Source of the DNA: Armatimonadota bacterium
Lineage (GTDB): Bacteria; Armatimonadota; UBA5829; JAUSEB01
Length of the DNA: 49,296 nucleotides
Assembly (NCBI GenBank): GCA_030649165.1
Contig: JAUSGG010000137.1
Location: forward strand, 1 to 49,296
Direction: 5' to 3'
In this document: positions 31,938 to 41,670 of the stretch, in pieces
How the letters are laid out: every line of letters begins with the position of its first letter
Numbering within the stretch: the stretch's first letter is position 1
Program-made: the position numbers and the translations under genes
Notes under the pieces: generated by a model
Seen by the model: only the letters and a program-made list of their open reading frames with translations
Told to the model about the DNA's origin: nothing
Database searches by the model: none

Positions 31938-34900
31938 CTAAGGCGCGGTGTAGTTGACAGTCAGGTAGGGCCTATTGGCTACCGTGGGATCTTCGCAGAC
32001 ACCCATGAACCAGTATGTAGCGCCATTGCCGGCGTCGTTGCCGCCGTGCAGCAGCATACCGTTGTTAGTCAAGCCTCCGTTGATCCAGCCGTTGACAAAG
32101 CTGGCTACGTCGACTGTTCTGAACCCGTCGGTTCCGCCGGTCAGGCCATAGGTCTTCGAAGTCGAAGTGTCTATGTCGCCTGAGCCGGTGGCGCCTGCCG
32201 TACCCCAGTTAGTTGCGCCGTACTCTCGCTGGTTCCACGTTGGCCACGGGTTGACCGTCGTCGACGTGTCACCGCCGCCCTCAACCCAGCTAGCGCTGGA
32301 CTGCACGCGCGAGAGCTTCAGGTCGGTGATGTCCGGCCTGCCGGTGCCATACCAGTAATACTCGCCGAATGTGGCGGAGTTGATCGTCGATCCGGATGGG
32401 ATGAACGACAGGTCGAACCGGACAAGCAAATGCCGCGGTCCTTTTGTCCCATAGCCGGTGTCAGCGTACAGTCGCAGCGTCGTCGGACCAACCGGGGCGC
32501 CATAGTTGATGTCGCCCGTGCTGCTGTCCTGGCGGAGATAGGCGTCGATGACGGTTCCGTAGGTCCCGCGCTGGACGGTCACCTGCTGGGGAGTACCGGC
32601 CGGTGTGCCGCTGGCTTGCGCGCCTGAAGCGTAGTTCGGGCCTGCGTCGTGCGCATACGCCTTGTAGTAGTATGTCACACCGTTTGTAAGACCGGTGTGG
32701 GTCGTGCTCGTTCCCATTGCGTCGTAGCACTGGGTTCCATCAGTCGGACCAGTCGGATAACCCGTCGTCTTGAACACGATCTTAACGCCCGTGAGGTCGG
32801 GATCAGTCGGATTGGTCCAGGACAGACTGTTCTGATGGTTGCCGGGAGTGGCCGAGAAGCCGGTCACGTTTCCGGGAGGAGTCGTGTCGGAACCTGTGCC
32901 GGTCACCGTGATATTGTCCAGATCACAGAGGTCGGCGGAGGTATTCACCTGCCAGCGGAACTTCAACGCGAAGTTAGCGTTGTTGTTGCAGGCGGTGACC
33001 GAAGTCAGATCGATAGTGCGTCTGCCGTAAGACTGGTAAGTCGCCAGCAGAGCGGCCCTCTGGAGACTCTCCACCTCGGTCCAGTTGGTTCCGCCGTTGG
33101 TGGAGTAGTAGACGGTCAACTGCTCGTCGACCAGGCCATGATCCACAGCGCAGCCTCCGGTTCCAGCTCCCGTGTAGTCTCCTCCAAGGGTGTTAACTCT
33201 CAGATCATACGCGACGCTGATGCCGCTGCGATTGACGGTGGAGATGGTCTTGGTCATGTCAGCGCCCTCGCGGGTGCACTTGTCATAGCTGTCGGTGGCG
33301 CCGACTCCGCTGGCGCGTACTGCGCCTCCGGGATTACCGGCTCCGCTAGTCCAACCCATGGCGCCGTAGGACTCGCCGTTCTTCCACAGAGTGACGGTCC
33401 AACCGTTCGCATCAGCGTCGAACGTGCTGTTGCTGATGGTCCCGGCGCCGGTAGGCGTTGCCAGAGCCTGCGCCGCAACAGAGTAGTTGGGAACCTCGTC
33501 GTGGGCGTAGGCCGAGTAGTAGTAGGTCGTGTTATTGGTAAGACCGGTGTGAGTTGTGCTCGTGCCGTTGCTGTCATAGCACTGAGTTCCATCCGAAGGA
33601 CTGGTTGGATAGCCGGTCGTCTTGAACACGATTTTCGTGCCGGTGAAGTCGCCGCCCGGGTTGGCCCAGGACAAGCTGTTCTGCATGTTTCCGCCCGTGA
33701 CCGCGAAGTTGGTCACAGCGCCGGGAGGAATAGTGTCCGCGGGAACAGCGCTTGACTGAGACGCCGTCGAGTAGTTGGGAACCTCGTCATGCGCATACGC
33801 CGCGTAGTAGTAGGTTACACCATTGGTGAGACTGGTGTGAGTCGTGCTCGCCCCCGCGCCATCGTAGATCTGGGTCCCGTCGGTTGGACCAGTCGGATAG
33901 CCGGTGGTTTTGAACAGGACCTTCGTGCCGGTGAAGTCACCGGTCGGATTGACCCACGACAGAGTGTTCTGCATGTCGCCTGACGCCGCGTCGAACCCGG
34001 TCACAGGACCAGGAGGTGTCACGTCGGCAGGGACCGCGCTGGACTGCGCGCCTGACGAGTAGTTAGGAACCTCATCATAGCAGAACGCCTTGTAATAGTA
34101 GGTCGTTCCGTTAGTCAGGGCGGTGTGAGTCGTGCTCGTGCCGGTTCCATTGTAGACCTGAGTCCCGTCAGTGGCGCTTGTTGGATAGCCGGTGGTCTTG
34201 AACATTATCTTGACGCCGGCCAAGTCCGTGTCGCCCGGATTCGTCCAGGACAGGCTGTTTTGAGTGTCACCTGATGTGGCGATGAAGCCGGTCACGTTTC
34301 CAGGAGCCGTGGTATCCCCGGGGGTTCCGCTTCCCTGAGCTCCCGTGGAGTAGTTGGGCACCTCATCGTACGCGTAAGCCGCGTAGTAGTAGGTCGTCCC
34401 ATTAGTCAGGCCGGTGTGGACGGTACTGGTTCCAGTGCCGTCGTACATCTGCGTGCCATCGGTCGGTCCGGTCGGGTAACCGGTCGTCTTGAACATAATC
34501 CTGATGCCGTGAAGGTCATTATCAGTCGGATTCGTCCAAGACAGACTGTTCTGGCTATCTCCAGGAGTGACCGCGAAACCGGTCACCGGACCCGGGGCTG
34601 TCGTGTCGGCCGTGCCGTTGGCGATGATCTTGATGTTGTCCAGATTCCCTTGGTCGCTTGTCTGGTTGAACTGCCAGCGGAACCTCACCACGAAGCTCGC
34701 GTTGTTGTCGCAGGCCGTGACCGACGAGAGATCAATGGTGCGCGTGCCGTAGGTCTGGTAGCTCGCGAGCAGGGCGCTTCGGAGCAGATACTCCGCCTCG
34801 GTCCAGCTTGAGCCGCCGTTTGTGGAGTAGAACACGGTTAGCTGCTCGTCGATCAGGTTATGGTCGACCGTGCAGCTCCCGGAGCCTGCTCCCGTCTTGG

Positions 34901-37900
34901 CTGTGCCAAGAGAGTTGACCTTGAGGTCATACTGCACCTTGATGTCCTCGTACCCTACGGTCGAGATGGTCTTCTTGATCTCTCCGCCTTCTCTCGTGCA
35001 GCGGTCGGTGCTGTCGGTGCTTCCGCTTCCGGTACTGCGCATTCCGCCTCCGGAGGGATTGCCTGCTCCACTGTTCCAGGCCATCGTGCCGTAGGAGTAA
35101 GCTGTGCTTGCTCTCCACGTGGTGATCGTCCACCCTTGCGCATCAGAGTTGAATGTGCTGTCGCTGATGGTATAGGTGTTGTAGACGGTACCGCTTGCGG
35201 TGACACCGGATGAGTAGTTGGGCGCTTCATCACGGGTGAAGGCCTTATAGTAGTAGGTTTGCCCCTCGGTAAGGCCGGCGTGATTGTAGCTCGTGCCGGT
35301 CCCGTAGTAGCACTGGGTCCCGTCGGTCGGACTTGTCGGGAACGCGTCGGTTCGGAACCTGACCATAGTTCCGGCGAAGTCCACGTCGGTCGGATTCGTC
35401 CAGCTCAGGTTCACCTGCAGGCTGCCAGGAGTAGCCGTGAAACCGGTGACGTTTGCGGGAGCATTCAGGTCCGTCGGAGTGCTACTGACCTGCGCCGCTG
35501 CCGCATAGTTCGGGACCTCATCATACGAGTAGGCCGCATAGTAGTAGTTAACGTTCTCCGACAGGCTGGGATGAGTGTAGCTCGTTCCAGTTCCGTTGTA
35601 GATCTGGGTTCCATCTGTCGGACCGGTCGGATAGCCGGTGGTCTTGAAGCGAACCTGGGAGCCGGCCCAGTCGGCCGTGGCCGGGTTGGTCCATGACAGA
35701 GCTATCTGTCCGATGCCCGGTGTGGCTATCAAGCCGGTAACCGGCGCCGGGGCTGTCGTGTCGGCCGCCAGGGTGACGAGGGAAGCGTCGCCCCAGTTGT
35801 CAGGGATCTTGCTCGCCCCGTTTCCGATATCCCTCCACGAATACATCGTGGAGAACGCCGGATCGCCGTAGATCGGATCGCCGTCGTAGCCGTCGACATC
35901 GCGGAAGAGGAAGTCCACGCCGAAAGCGCCGCTTGCGGGCAGATCGGGGTCGATAGCTGACTTCAGTATCTTTGCTTCCAGCCACCATCCCGTGCTGTCT
36001 CTTACGACCGCCGACGTGACGCCGTTCAGAACCTGAGTGGCGTAACCGGCGGTTGTCATGTAGACGTTCTTCTGGTTGTTGCAGTCGAAGACAAGCTGCA
36101 TGTCGCTTGTCGAGTTGTTGATCGATGTCGAGCCATGGTCGTGGCCCGGATCGATGTATATCTCAATGCAGTCGTTGGCCCAGTTGAGGTCAACGCTGTT
36201 CGGGTAGTTCATCTCGCTGTCGTCGCAGCGGACCAGGAAGTACATGTACTGCTGGTCGTGGCGCGTGTAGACTTTGGCCGTGTGATCGGCGGCGTCCGCT
36301 GGCAACACGTTGCCGTTCCAGTAACCGCCGTAGTAGAGACTCGCGCCATCCCAACCGATTAGCGCGTAGTCGCCGGTTGTGTTCTGGCCGCCCCTTGTCT
36401 TGGTGGTGAAGTCGGTCGCCAGGTTCCAATCGCTGGAGTTGGCGTCTATCACCAGGTTCAGGTTGGCTGCTGACTTGACGTTTATCGTGGACACCACCAA
36501 CTGCGGCATTCCGCTTGCCTGCGCCCCTGACGCGTAGTTAGGAACGGCGTCGTGAGAGTACGCCTTGTAGTAGTAGGTTGTGCCATTCGTCAGGCCGCTG
36601 TGACTGTAGCTCGTAGCGTTTCCGTCATAGCACTGGGTTCCATCAGTCGGACCAGTCGGATAGCCGGTGGTCTTGAACATGATCTTCACACCAGTGAAAT
36701 CGGGATCAGTCGGATTGGTCCAGGCCAGAGCGTTCACGGCGTTGCCCGGTGTAACCGTGAATCCGGTCACGTTTCCGGGAGCTGTCGTGTCGGCTATTCC
36801 GTCGTAGACCACTACCGTGTCTATGCCCCACTCTTGCTGGGTGTTCACCCAAAGTCGGAAGTCCGCGCCGCCATTCTGTCTATTGCCGAAGTAGGCATTA
36901 GAGACGCTGAAAGTGTAAGTCTTCCACGTCAGGGTGTTAGTAAGGGTCGGGCCGGTAACGGCCGTGTAGGCGGCGCTTGTCGAGTCATAGTCCATGCCCA
37001 ATGTGCCCGTGCCTACATCATAGTAGTCGAAGGTGATCTTCAGGTTCTGCCTGTTGCCGTTGAACGCGTAGCTATCGGCGACACCGAAGTACATATAGAC
37101 GTCGGGATAGTCTAAGTTCTCTCGGCAATAGTGACCGGCGGAAACCCACTGAAGCGTATCTCCGTCGGCGACCTGAATGTGGGACATGCCGTCGCTGACC
37201 TCAGAACCGCCGAGGTCCATAGACACGGCATCAGCCCCGCGGCTGGCGACATCGATCCAGTTGACGTTGAAATCTCCCGTCTCACAGCAGAACCGCAAGA
37301 TGTGCTGTCCGGCAGTCAGGTAGCAGGAGGGGGCGACTATCGTGGTCCAGTTCTGCCAGTCGCCGGTGCTTGGGAAGCTCTTGGTCGAAAGCGCTACGTC
37401 AGCGCCGTCAATCTGGATCTTGAAGGCGGAGTCCGCGGATGGGCTGGCCACACGGGTGTTGATCGAATAGTCGCCCGTGCTTGCCACGCTCACCGTGTAC
37501 TCAAGCCACTCTCCAGCGACAATCCAGCCGACGCAGTAGCCTCCGCCCGTATCCGTGGTTGTCGAAATATCGACGCCATCGGAGCGATACTGGCCTCCGT
37601 CGTTCGTCGTGTCCGTGTCGCCGTAGGATATGTTCCGGCCGCCTACGTCGTAGTTCTCGGCCTGAATGGTTCCGGGCAGCGAGATTACGCCGGAGTATGG
37701 AGTCTGTGTGGCATCCAGGAAGCAGTCACCCCAGTTGTTCGGGATCTTGCTCGGGAAGCCGCTGTAGCTTGGGTCATTCCAGGCGTAGACACTCGTCAGG
37801 GCAGCGTCGTTGTTGTTATCGTTGTCCCTGAAGTTGAAGTCAAGGCCTATTGTGTTCCCGGCGCCGGGTATATCGGCGTCAAGAGCGCTCTTGGTTATCC

Positions 37901-40715
37901 TCGTCTCAAGCCACCAACCAGTGCCGTCTCTTACGACAGCGGATGTTACGCCGTTCAATACCTGAGTGGCGTAACCGCTTGTCGTGCAGTAGACGTTCTT
38001 CTGGTTGTTGGCATCGATGACGAGTTGGATGTCGGTTGTAGAGTTACTTATCGCGGTCGAGCCGCCATCGTTCTCCGGATCGATATAGAACTCTACGCAG
38101 TCATTCGCCCAGTTGGAGCCAACAGGGTTGCCGTACTGCATGTCGTTGTCGTCGCAACGGACGAGGAAGTAGAGATAGGTCGAGCTGTTGCGGCTGTAGA
38201 TCGTCGCCGTGTGGTCGGATGCGCTGGTCGGCAGGACCGTCCCAGGAGCGTAGGACCCGTAATAGCAAGTGGAGCCGTCGAATCCCACAATACCCGTATC
38301 GCCTGCTCCGCTCTGTCCACCTCTTATCTTGGTTGTGAAGTCAGACAGGTTCCAGTCGCTGGTGGCGCCATCGATTGTGATCGTCGTGGATCCCCTGGAG
38401 TTGAGAGTCTTGGAGCCTCCGCCGCCACCGGCGCCTGGAGGAGCGGGCAACTGTGTCCCGTATGCGCCCCAGACGATGTAGGTGTTAGGCGAGCCGCTAA
38501 GTGCGATCTGGTCTCCCGGGTTCTTCGTGACGGTGTCCATCACGACGCCGCCGGTCATGGGGTTGAAGACCTTGAAGGTCAACTGCGCGCGAGCTTCGAG
38601 CGTCAGCCCGCCGCCGAGAATGCCCTGCGGCATGCAGAGGAACTCATTGCCCTTGCGGGCGCCTATGTTCCTGTGGCAGCCGCTTGTCGCGCCGCCTATG
38701 TCGGTCCAGTACTTGTTGGCCTGGCCGTTGCTGTAGACCGTGAACGGAGCCGCCGACTCTTTACCGTCGTTCCTTATCCAGCTAGCCACGTCCCCTGAAA
38801 TGATACTCGCCAGATACTGGAACGAGCCAAAGCCGGGAGTGTCGCGCATGTAGATGTCGTGGCCATCGTACTTGTCGATGCCGGAGGTTCCGAACCGACC
38901 GTGATAGACATACATGGGCGCGCCGGATATGAAGGTGAAAGCCGCCGCGGCCATTAGCCTTGTCGGGTCGTTTTCTTCAGCGACGGAGGACTGAGGTCCC
39001 ATGGGCTCGTTGCTGTTGCCCGGAGGAATGTTCGGATACATCTCGCCGAACCTCCAGGAGTCTCTGACATGAGCCCATCCGCTTTCACTTGTGTCACGAG
39101 CCGTGTGGACGTTGGTGATGTCAGCCGCGCTTCCCGAGTACATGTTCAGGACTCCATTGTTGCTGGTGTCCACGGGGGAAGTTATTGAGACCGGCAGGCT
39201 CGTGCGATCGGCGAGATACTGAGCGAATATCTTCGTCACGTTCTCATCCGGGAACCCATTCTGCCAACCCTCGTTGACCACTTCCAACTGGATTACCTTG
39301 TGTTCCCTGCCGGCGAGATTGGCTATGACGTTGTCGCAATGAGCGTAGCGGTCGGCGTCGTTCGCCATGCACTTCTGCGCGTCCGCGAAGATCGTGACTT
39401 CAGTGCGGATGCCATAGTTGTCGTAGGCTATGTCGATGGCATCACGGAACTGCTGCCAGTAGTCGGGCCAGGCAGGAGTCCAGACCCAGTTGGCGTCGTA
39501 ACCGTCTATGGGCATGATCTCCAGGCCGTCCCAACTAACCATCGAGAGGATTCTCTGGAACTTGAATCCTTTGCTCGACATGTCGTTCAGGTCGCTCATG
39601 TACCTGCCTCGGTCGTACTTGCAGCGATGTAGACCTCTCATGTGCGAGAAGCCAACGGCGAGGAACGGGCCGTTGTTGTCCCGCAGGCTTTGACCATTGA
39701 CCAGAACGTTGTTCGATCCCACATAGCCGGTGTTTACAGTGAACGAGTAGCCCGTAGCGCTCCAAGCGCTCCATCCGTTGACGTTGCCAAGCCTCACGAA
39801 CACGTAGTAAGTGGCGTTATTGAGCTGGCCTGTCCAAGCCCAGTCTCTCCCGGACATCGTCTCTCCGGAGTCATAGGCTATGCCCGTGCTTGCATCGTTG
39901 GCCGTGTTGCAGCGCACCTGGTAGCGGTCGTGGCTGCTGCCCGACCACTTTATGAAAGCCAGGTTGCTCTTCACCGACGACCCACTTGAGGGTGTGTTGA
40001 CGGTGGGAGCAGTCGGGACACCGCCCGCGGTGTTCCACACCTTCATGTAACTGTAGACAGCGTTGATCTGGGCTCCTTCGCCCATTCCTCTGCACTTGGC
40101 GATGCGGACGCTGTGTCCGCCGGGATTCCAGGTTCCGGCGACGGACGTGTTCATAATGTTGACGCCGTCTCTGTAGATCATGAGACGGCTGTTACTGCCT
40201 TCCTGGAACCACTCCACGCGGAACAGGTAGTTGGTCGAAGAGTTCCACGAGAGCACGGAGGTATCCGGTTCCGTGTAGTTGGGACTGATCTGCCAGAGAC
40301 ACTCCATGGAGTTGTTCTTCGCGGCGTCGAGAGTCCCACTCTTCCTGATGAACATCTTGTGCGGACTTTCCCTGTAACCCGGACTATAGCTATAGTCCGC
40401 GTTGTTGTACGTGTAGTCGTACATGTGGAAATGTTCGTTCTTCTCGGGTTGGTTGGGGTTGATCCCCTTGACGTAGAATTCCGCAGCTCCGTTGCTGACA
40501 GAATATGGCAGGTGCCAGAATATCCAGTCTTCGGTTCCTGTTACCTGCCAGCCTCCATTGGCGAACGTTCCGCCGTTCCGGGTCCCACTTGTGGAACTCT
40601 GCAGCGAATCGTCGATCAGGAGTTGGGCCGCAACCGGCGCTGCAATGAAGACCGCGACAATTGCGACGGTCATCATCAACAGGGTTGCTTTGGCCCGGCG
40701 TTTGCCTGTTAACAT
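31938..40715 (-). CDS. Giant secreted glycosidase-like protein with CBM9, CBM6, FnIII and DNRLRE modules
   Basis: 2925 residues. In order: signal peptide 1-30; a beta-sandwich (31-230); an FnIII-like domain (234-328); a probable TIM-barrel glycosidase domain (335-700) with candidate acid/base Glu482 (VVNEGW) and candidate nucleophile Glu570 (SNEPMGP); CBM9-like (773-1001); CBM6 (1015-1158); a beta domain (1160-1306); FnIII (1309-1404); second CBM9-like (1408-1650); FnIII x2 (1651-1844); an LDNI domain (1847-2035); FnIII x4 (2037-2421); second LDNI domain (2424-2607); FnIII (2608-2706); and a DNRLRE domain (2711-2922). The FnIII copies are strongly alike (FKTTGYPTGPTDGTQ). There is no PEP-CTERM tail or membrane anchor, so it is probably secreted. 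AGGAAGGG precedes the ATG. Likely a polysaccharide-binding hydrolase; the substrate is unknown. Confidence 0.88.
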   Translation of the reverse strand: MLTGKRRAKATLLMMTVAIVAVFIAAPVAAQLLIDDSLQSSTSGTRNGGTFANGGWQVTGTEDWIFWHLPYSVSNGAAEFYVKGINPNQPEKNEHFHMYDYTYNNADYSYSPGYRESPHKMFIRKSGTLDAAKNNSMECLWQISPNYTEPDTSVLSWNSSTNYLFRVEWFQEGSNSRLMIYRDGVNIMNTSVAGTWNPGGHSVRIAKCRGMGEGAQINAVYSYMKVWNTAGGVPTAPTVNTPSSGSSVKSNLAFIKWSGSSHDRYQVRCNTANDASTGIAYDSGETMSGRDWAWTGQLNNATYYVFVRLGNVNGWSAWSATGYSFTVNTGYVGSNNVLVNGQSLRDNNGPFLAVGFSHMRGLHRCKYDRGRYMSDLNDMSSKGFKFQRILSMVSWDGLEIMPIDGYDANWVWTPAWPDYWQQFRDAIDIAYDNYGIRTEVTIFADAQKCMANDADRYAHCDNVIANLAGREHKVIQLEVVNEGWQNGFPDENVTKIFAQYLADRTSLPVSITSPVDTSNNGVLNMYSGSAADITNVHTARDTSESGWAHVRDSWRFGEMYPNIPPGNSNEPMGPQSSVAEENDPTRLMAAAAFTFISGAPMYVYHGRFGTSGIDKYDGHDIYMRDTPGFGSFQYLASIISGDVASWIRNDGKESAAPFTVYSNGQANKYWTDIGGATSGCHRNIGARKGNEFLCMPQGILGGGLTLEARAQLTFKVFNPMTGGVVMDTVTKNPGDQIALSGSPNTYIVWGAYGTQLPAPPGAGGGGGSKTLNSRGSTTITIDGATSDWNLSDFTTKIRGGQSGAGDTGIVGFDGSTCYYGSYAPGTVLPTSASDHTATIYSRNSSTYLYFLVRCDDNDMQYGNPVGSNWANDCVEFYIDPENDGGSTAISNSTTDIQLVIDANNQKNVYCTTSGYATQVLNGVTSAVVRDGTGWWLETRITKSALDADIPGAGNTIGLDFNFRDNDNNNDAALTSVYAWNDPSYSGFPSKIPNNWGDCFLDATQTPYSGVISLPGTIQAENYDVGGRNISYGDTDTTNDGGQYRSDGVDISTTTDTGGGYCVGWIVAGEWLEYTVSVASTGDYSINTRVASPSADSAFKIQIDGADVALSTKSFPSTGDWQNWTTIVAPSCYLTAGQHILRFCCETGDFNVNWIDVASRGADAVSMDLGGSEVSDGMSHIQVADGDTLQWVSAGHYCRENLDYPDVYMYFGVADSYAFNGNRQNLKITFDYYDVGTGTLGMDYDSTSAAYTAVTGPTLTNTLTWKTYTFSVSNAYFGNRQNGGADFRLWVNTQQEWGIDTVVVYDGIADTTAPGNVTGFTVTPGNAVNALAWTNPTDPDFTGVKIMFKTTGYPTGPTDGTQCYDGNATSYSHSGLTNGTTYYYKAYSHDAVPNYASGAQASGMPQLVVSTINVKSAANLNLVIDANSSDWNLATDFTTKTRGGQNTTGDYALIGWDGASLYYGGYWNGNVLPADAADHTAKVYTRHDQQYMYFLVRCDDSEMNYPNSVDLNWANDCIEIYIDPGHDHGSTSINNSTSDMQLVFDCNNQKNVYMTTAGYATQVLNGVTSAVVRDSTGWWLEAKILKSAIDPDLPASGAFGVDFLFRDVDGYDGDPIYGDPAFSTMYSWRDIGNGASKIPDNWGDASLVTLAADTTAPAPVTGLIATPGIGQIALSWTNPATADWAGSQVRFKTTGYPTGPTDGTQIYNGTGTSYTHPSLSENVNYYYAAYSYDEVPNYAAAAQVSSTPTDLNAPANVTGFTATPGSLQVNLSWTNPTDVDFAGTMVRFRTDAFPTSPTDGTQCYYGTGTSYNHAGLTEGQTYYYKAFTRDEAPNYSSGVTASGTVYNTYTISDSTFNSDAQGWTITTWRASTAYSYGTMAWNSGAGNPSGGGMRSTGSGSTDSTDRCTREGGEIKKTISTVGYEDIKVQYDLKVNSLGTAKTGAGSGSCTVDHNLIDEQLTVFYSTNGGSSWTEAEYLLRSALLASYQTYGTRTIDLSSVTACDNNASFVVRFRWQFNQTSDQGNLDNIKIIANGTADTTAPGPVTGFAVTPGDSQNSLSWTNPTDNDLHGIRIMFKTTGYPTGPTDGTQMYDGTGTSTVHTGLTNGTTYYYAAYAYDEVPNYSTGAQGSGTPGDTTAPGNVTGFIATSGDTQNSLSWTNPGDTDLAGVKIMFKTTGYPTSATDGTQVYNGTGTSTTHTALTNGTTYYYKAFCYDEVPNYSSGAQSSAVPADVTPPGPVTGFDAASGDMQNTLSWVNPTGDFTGTKVLFKTTGYPTGPTDGTQIYDGAGASTTHTSLTNGVTYYYAAYAHDEVPNYSTASQSSAVPADTIPPGAVTNFAVTGGNMQNSLSWANPGGDFTGTKIVFKTTGYPTSPSDGTQCYDSNGTSTTHTGLTNNTTYYYSAYAHDEVPNYSVAAQALATPTGAGTISNSTFDADANGWTVTLWKNGESYGAMGWTSGAGNPGGAVRASGVGATDSYDKCTREGADMTKTISTVNRSGISVAYDLRVNTLGGDYTGAGTGGCAVDHGLVDEQLTVYYSTNGGTNWTEVESLQRAALLATYQSYGRRTIDLTSVTACNNNANFALKFRWQVNTSADLCDLDNITVTGTGSDTTPPGNVTGFSATPGNHQNSLSWTNPTDPDLTGVKIVFKTTGYPTGPTDGTQCYDAMGTSTTHTGLTNGVTYYYKAYAHDAGPNYASGAQASGTPAGTPQQVTVQRGTYGTVIDAYLRQDSSTGDINYGAPVGPTTLRLYADTGYGTKGPRHLLVRFDLSFIPSGSTINSATFGEYYWYGTGRPDITDLKLSRVQSSASWVEGGGDTSTTVNPWPTWNQREYGATNWGTAGATGSGDIDTSTSKTYGLTGGTDGFRTVDVASFVNGWINGGLTNNGMLLHGGNDAGNGATYWFMGVCEDPTVANRPYLTVNYTAP

Positions 40716-41343
40716 TTGTTATCCCTTCCTCGTTCTTGGATTTGGCGGCTCTGCCAGTGGCCGCTCTCGAAAACGATGTGGCCTGAGCGATTTCTAAGCT
40801 AAAGCGTCACCTCCTTATCGCCTGTGCTCGTCGCCGGGCCAGTTCCCATAGGAACAAACGGGTTCTCGCCTCCGTACGATCCGGGGACGTGCACAAGGCC
40901 TGTTTCAGTCTAAGACCTGCGTCTATATTCAGTTATCCGGGATAATGTGGATTATGGGACGATGAGGGGCCGTGAAGACCGACCAACCTTACCACCGACA
41001 GCCACACGCATTTACACATAACGGCGCTGCGGGATCTGGCTTGGTGCAATCAACGGCGTCTGGGCTTCCTTGCCCTGTAACTGCGGTCCGTTCCAGGTCC
41101 GTCCTACTACTAACGAACTACAGAATGCCTTCCATGACGTTAAGACCAGTCGGCGGGATTCGATTGCCGGCCTGACCTGTTGCTCCCACATCCCAGCTTG
41201 CGGGTATAACCTGGCTGGACGTGGGAAAGAGCTAACAGAGTTGCGGTTGCATCGGTTCGGACGAGGGGTTCCGAACCAGGGGCAGTGATGACATCTTCTT
41301 CCGCTCCCAGGGATCTAGAATACAGACTGCCAACTGCGCCCAG
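40716..41343 (-). other. Long structured 5' leader of the giant gene
   Basis: From the promoter at 41351-41379 to the ATG lie about 630 nt without a convincing ORF. Strong hairpins can be seen: GGTTCGGA/TCCGAACC (41254-41277) and a composite stem at 41179-41237 (CTGTT, CCCAC and CCAGC segments pairing with GCTGG, GTGGG and AACAG). An isolated AAGGAGGTGA string lies near 40808-40817 far from the start codon. I could not match it to a known riboswitch class. Confidence 0.55.
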
Positions 41344-41350
41344 TGAGCCA

Positions 41351-41379
41351 TTTATATCATACGTAGTTGCCTTTGTCAA
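41351..41379 (-). promoter_or_regulatory. Strong promoter of the giant gene
   Basis: On the minus strand consensus -35 TTGACA (41374-41379), 17-base spacer, and -10 TATAAA (41351-41356). The region upstream of the -35 is A/T-rich, like an UP element. Confidence 0.85.
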
Positions 41380-41397
41380 GCCAATTCCGGTTGTTCT

Positions 41398-41423
41398 GAA
41401 AAAATTCTGGTTAGGATTTTTTC
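41398..41423. promoter_or_regulatory. A-tract palindrome upstream of the giant-gene promoter
   Basis: GAAAAAAT and ATTTTTTC are exact inverted arms separated by ten bases, 18 bases upstream of the -35. It could be an activator site or a bent UP-like element. Confidence 0.5.
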
Positions 41424-41463
41424 AAGACAAGCCCTTCCGGGCCCGTTTGGGCGACGGGGGACT

Positions 41464-41670
41464 CTAGCCCGGATTATTCACGAAACGTCTGAAGACACTA
41501 CAGTCTGCCATAGGCTGTACTGTCCCTCGATACGCCGCCGGAGCGGCTACTCGGGAACGCGGAGTTATACTTTCCCAGCACGAAAACAACAAGTCCGTGT
41601 CCCCGAGTAGGTCCTCTGGGACCGTATCGAGGGGCTGTACAACGCGGTATTCGTGAATAATGCGGGCTAG
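41464..41670. mobile_element. MITE-like element, copy 2, with a nested inverted repeat
   Basis: 21-base terminal inverted repeats containing AGCCCGGATTATTCACGAA (20 of 21 positions match) bound 207 bases. Inside, GTACTGTCCCTCGATACG (41517-41534) faces its imperfect inverse (41623-41640), with CTACTCGGG/CCCGAGTAG as a further inner arm. No ORF. Copy 1 is at 28758-28943. Confidence 0.72.

Noticed and set aside
32580-35560. Regularly spaced similar blocks of about 290-300 bp, considered as a satellite or CRISPR-like array
   Set aside because: The period equals one FnIII domain and the blocks are in frame within the giant gene, so they are protein repeats; unit and spacer sizes do not fit CRISPR.
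37131-38798. A 555-codon plus-strand open frame (and another at 32649-33755) inside the giant gene
   Set aside because: Both lie opposite the CBM and FnIII modules and mirror their repeats; their Val/Gly/Arg-rich sequence shows no domain. They are antisense shadows.
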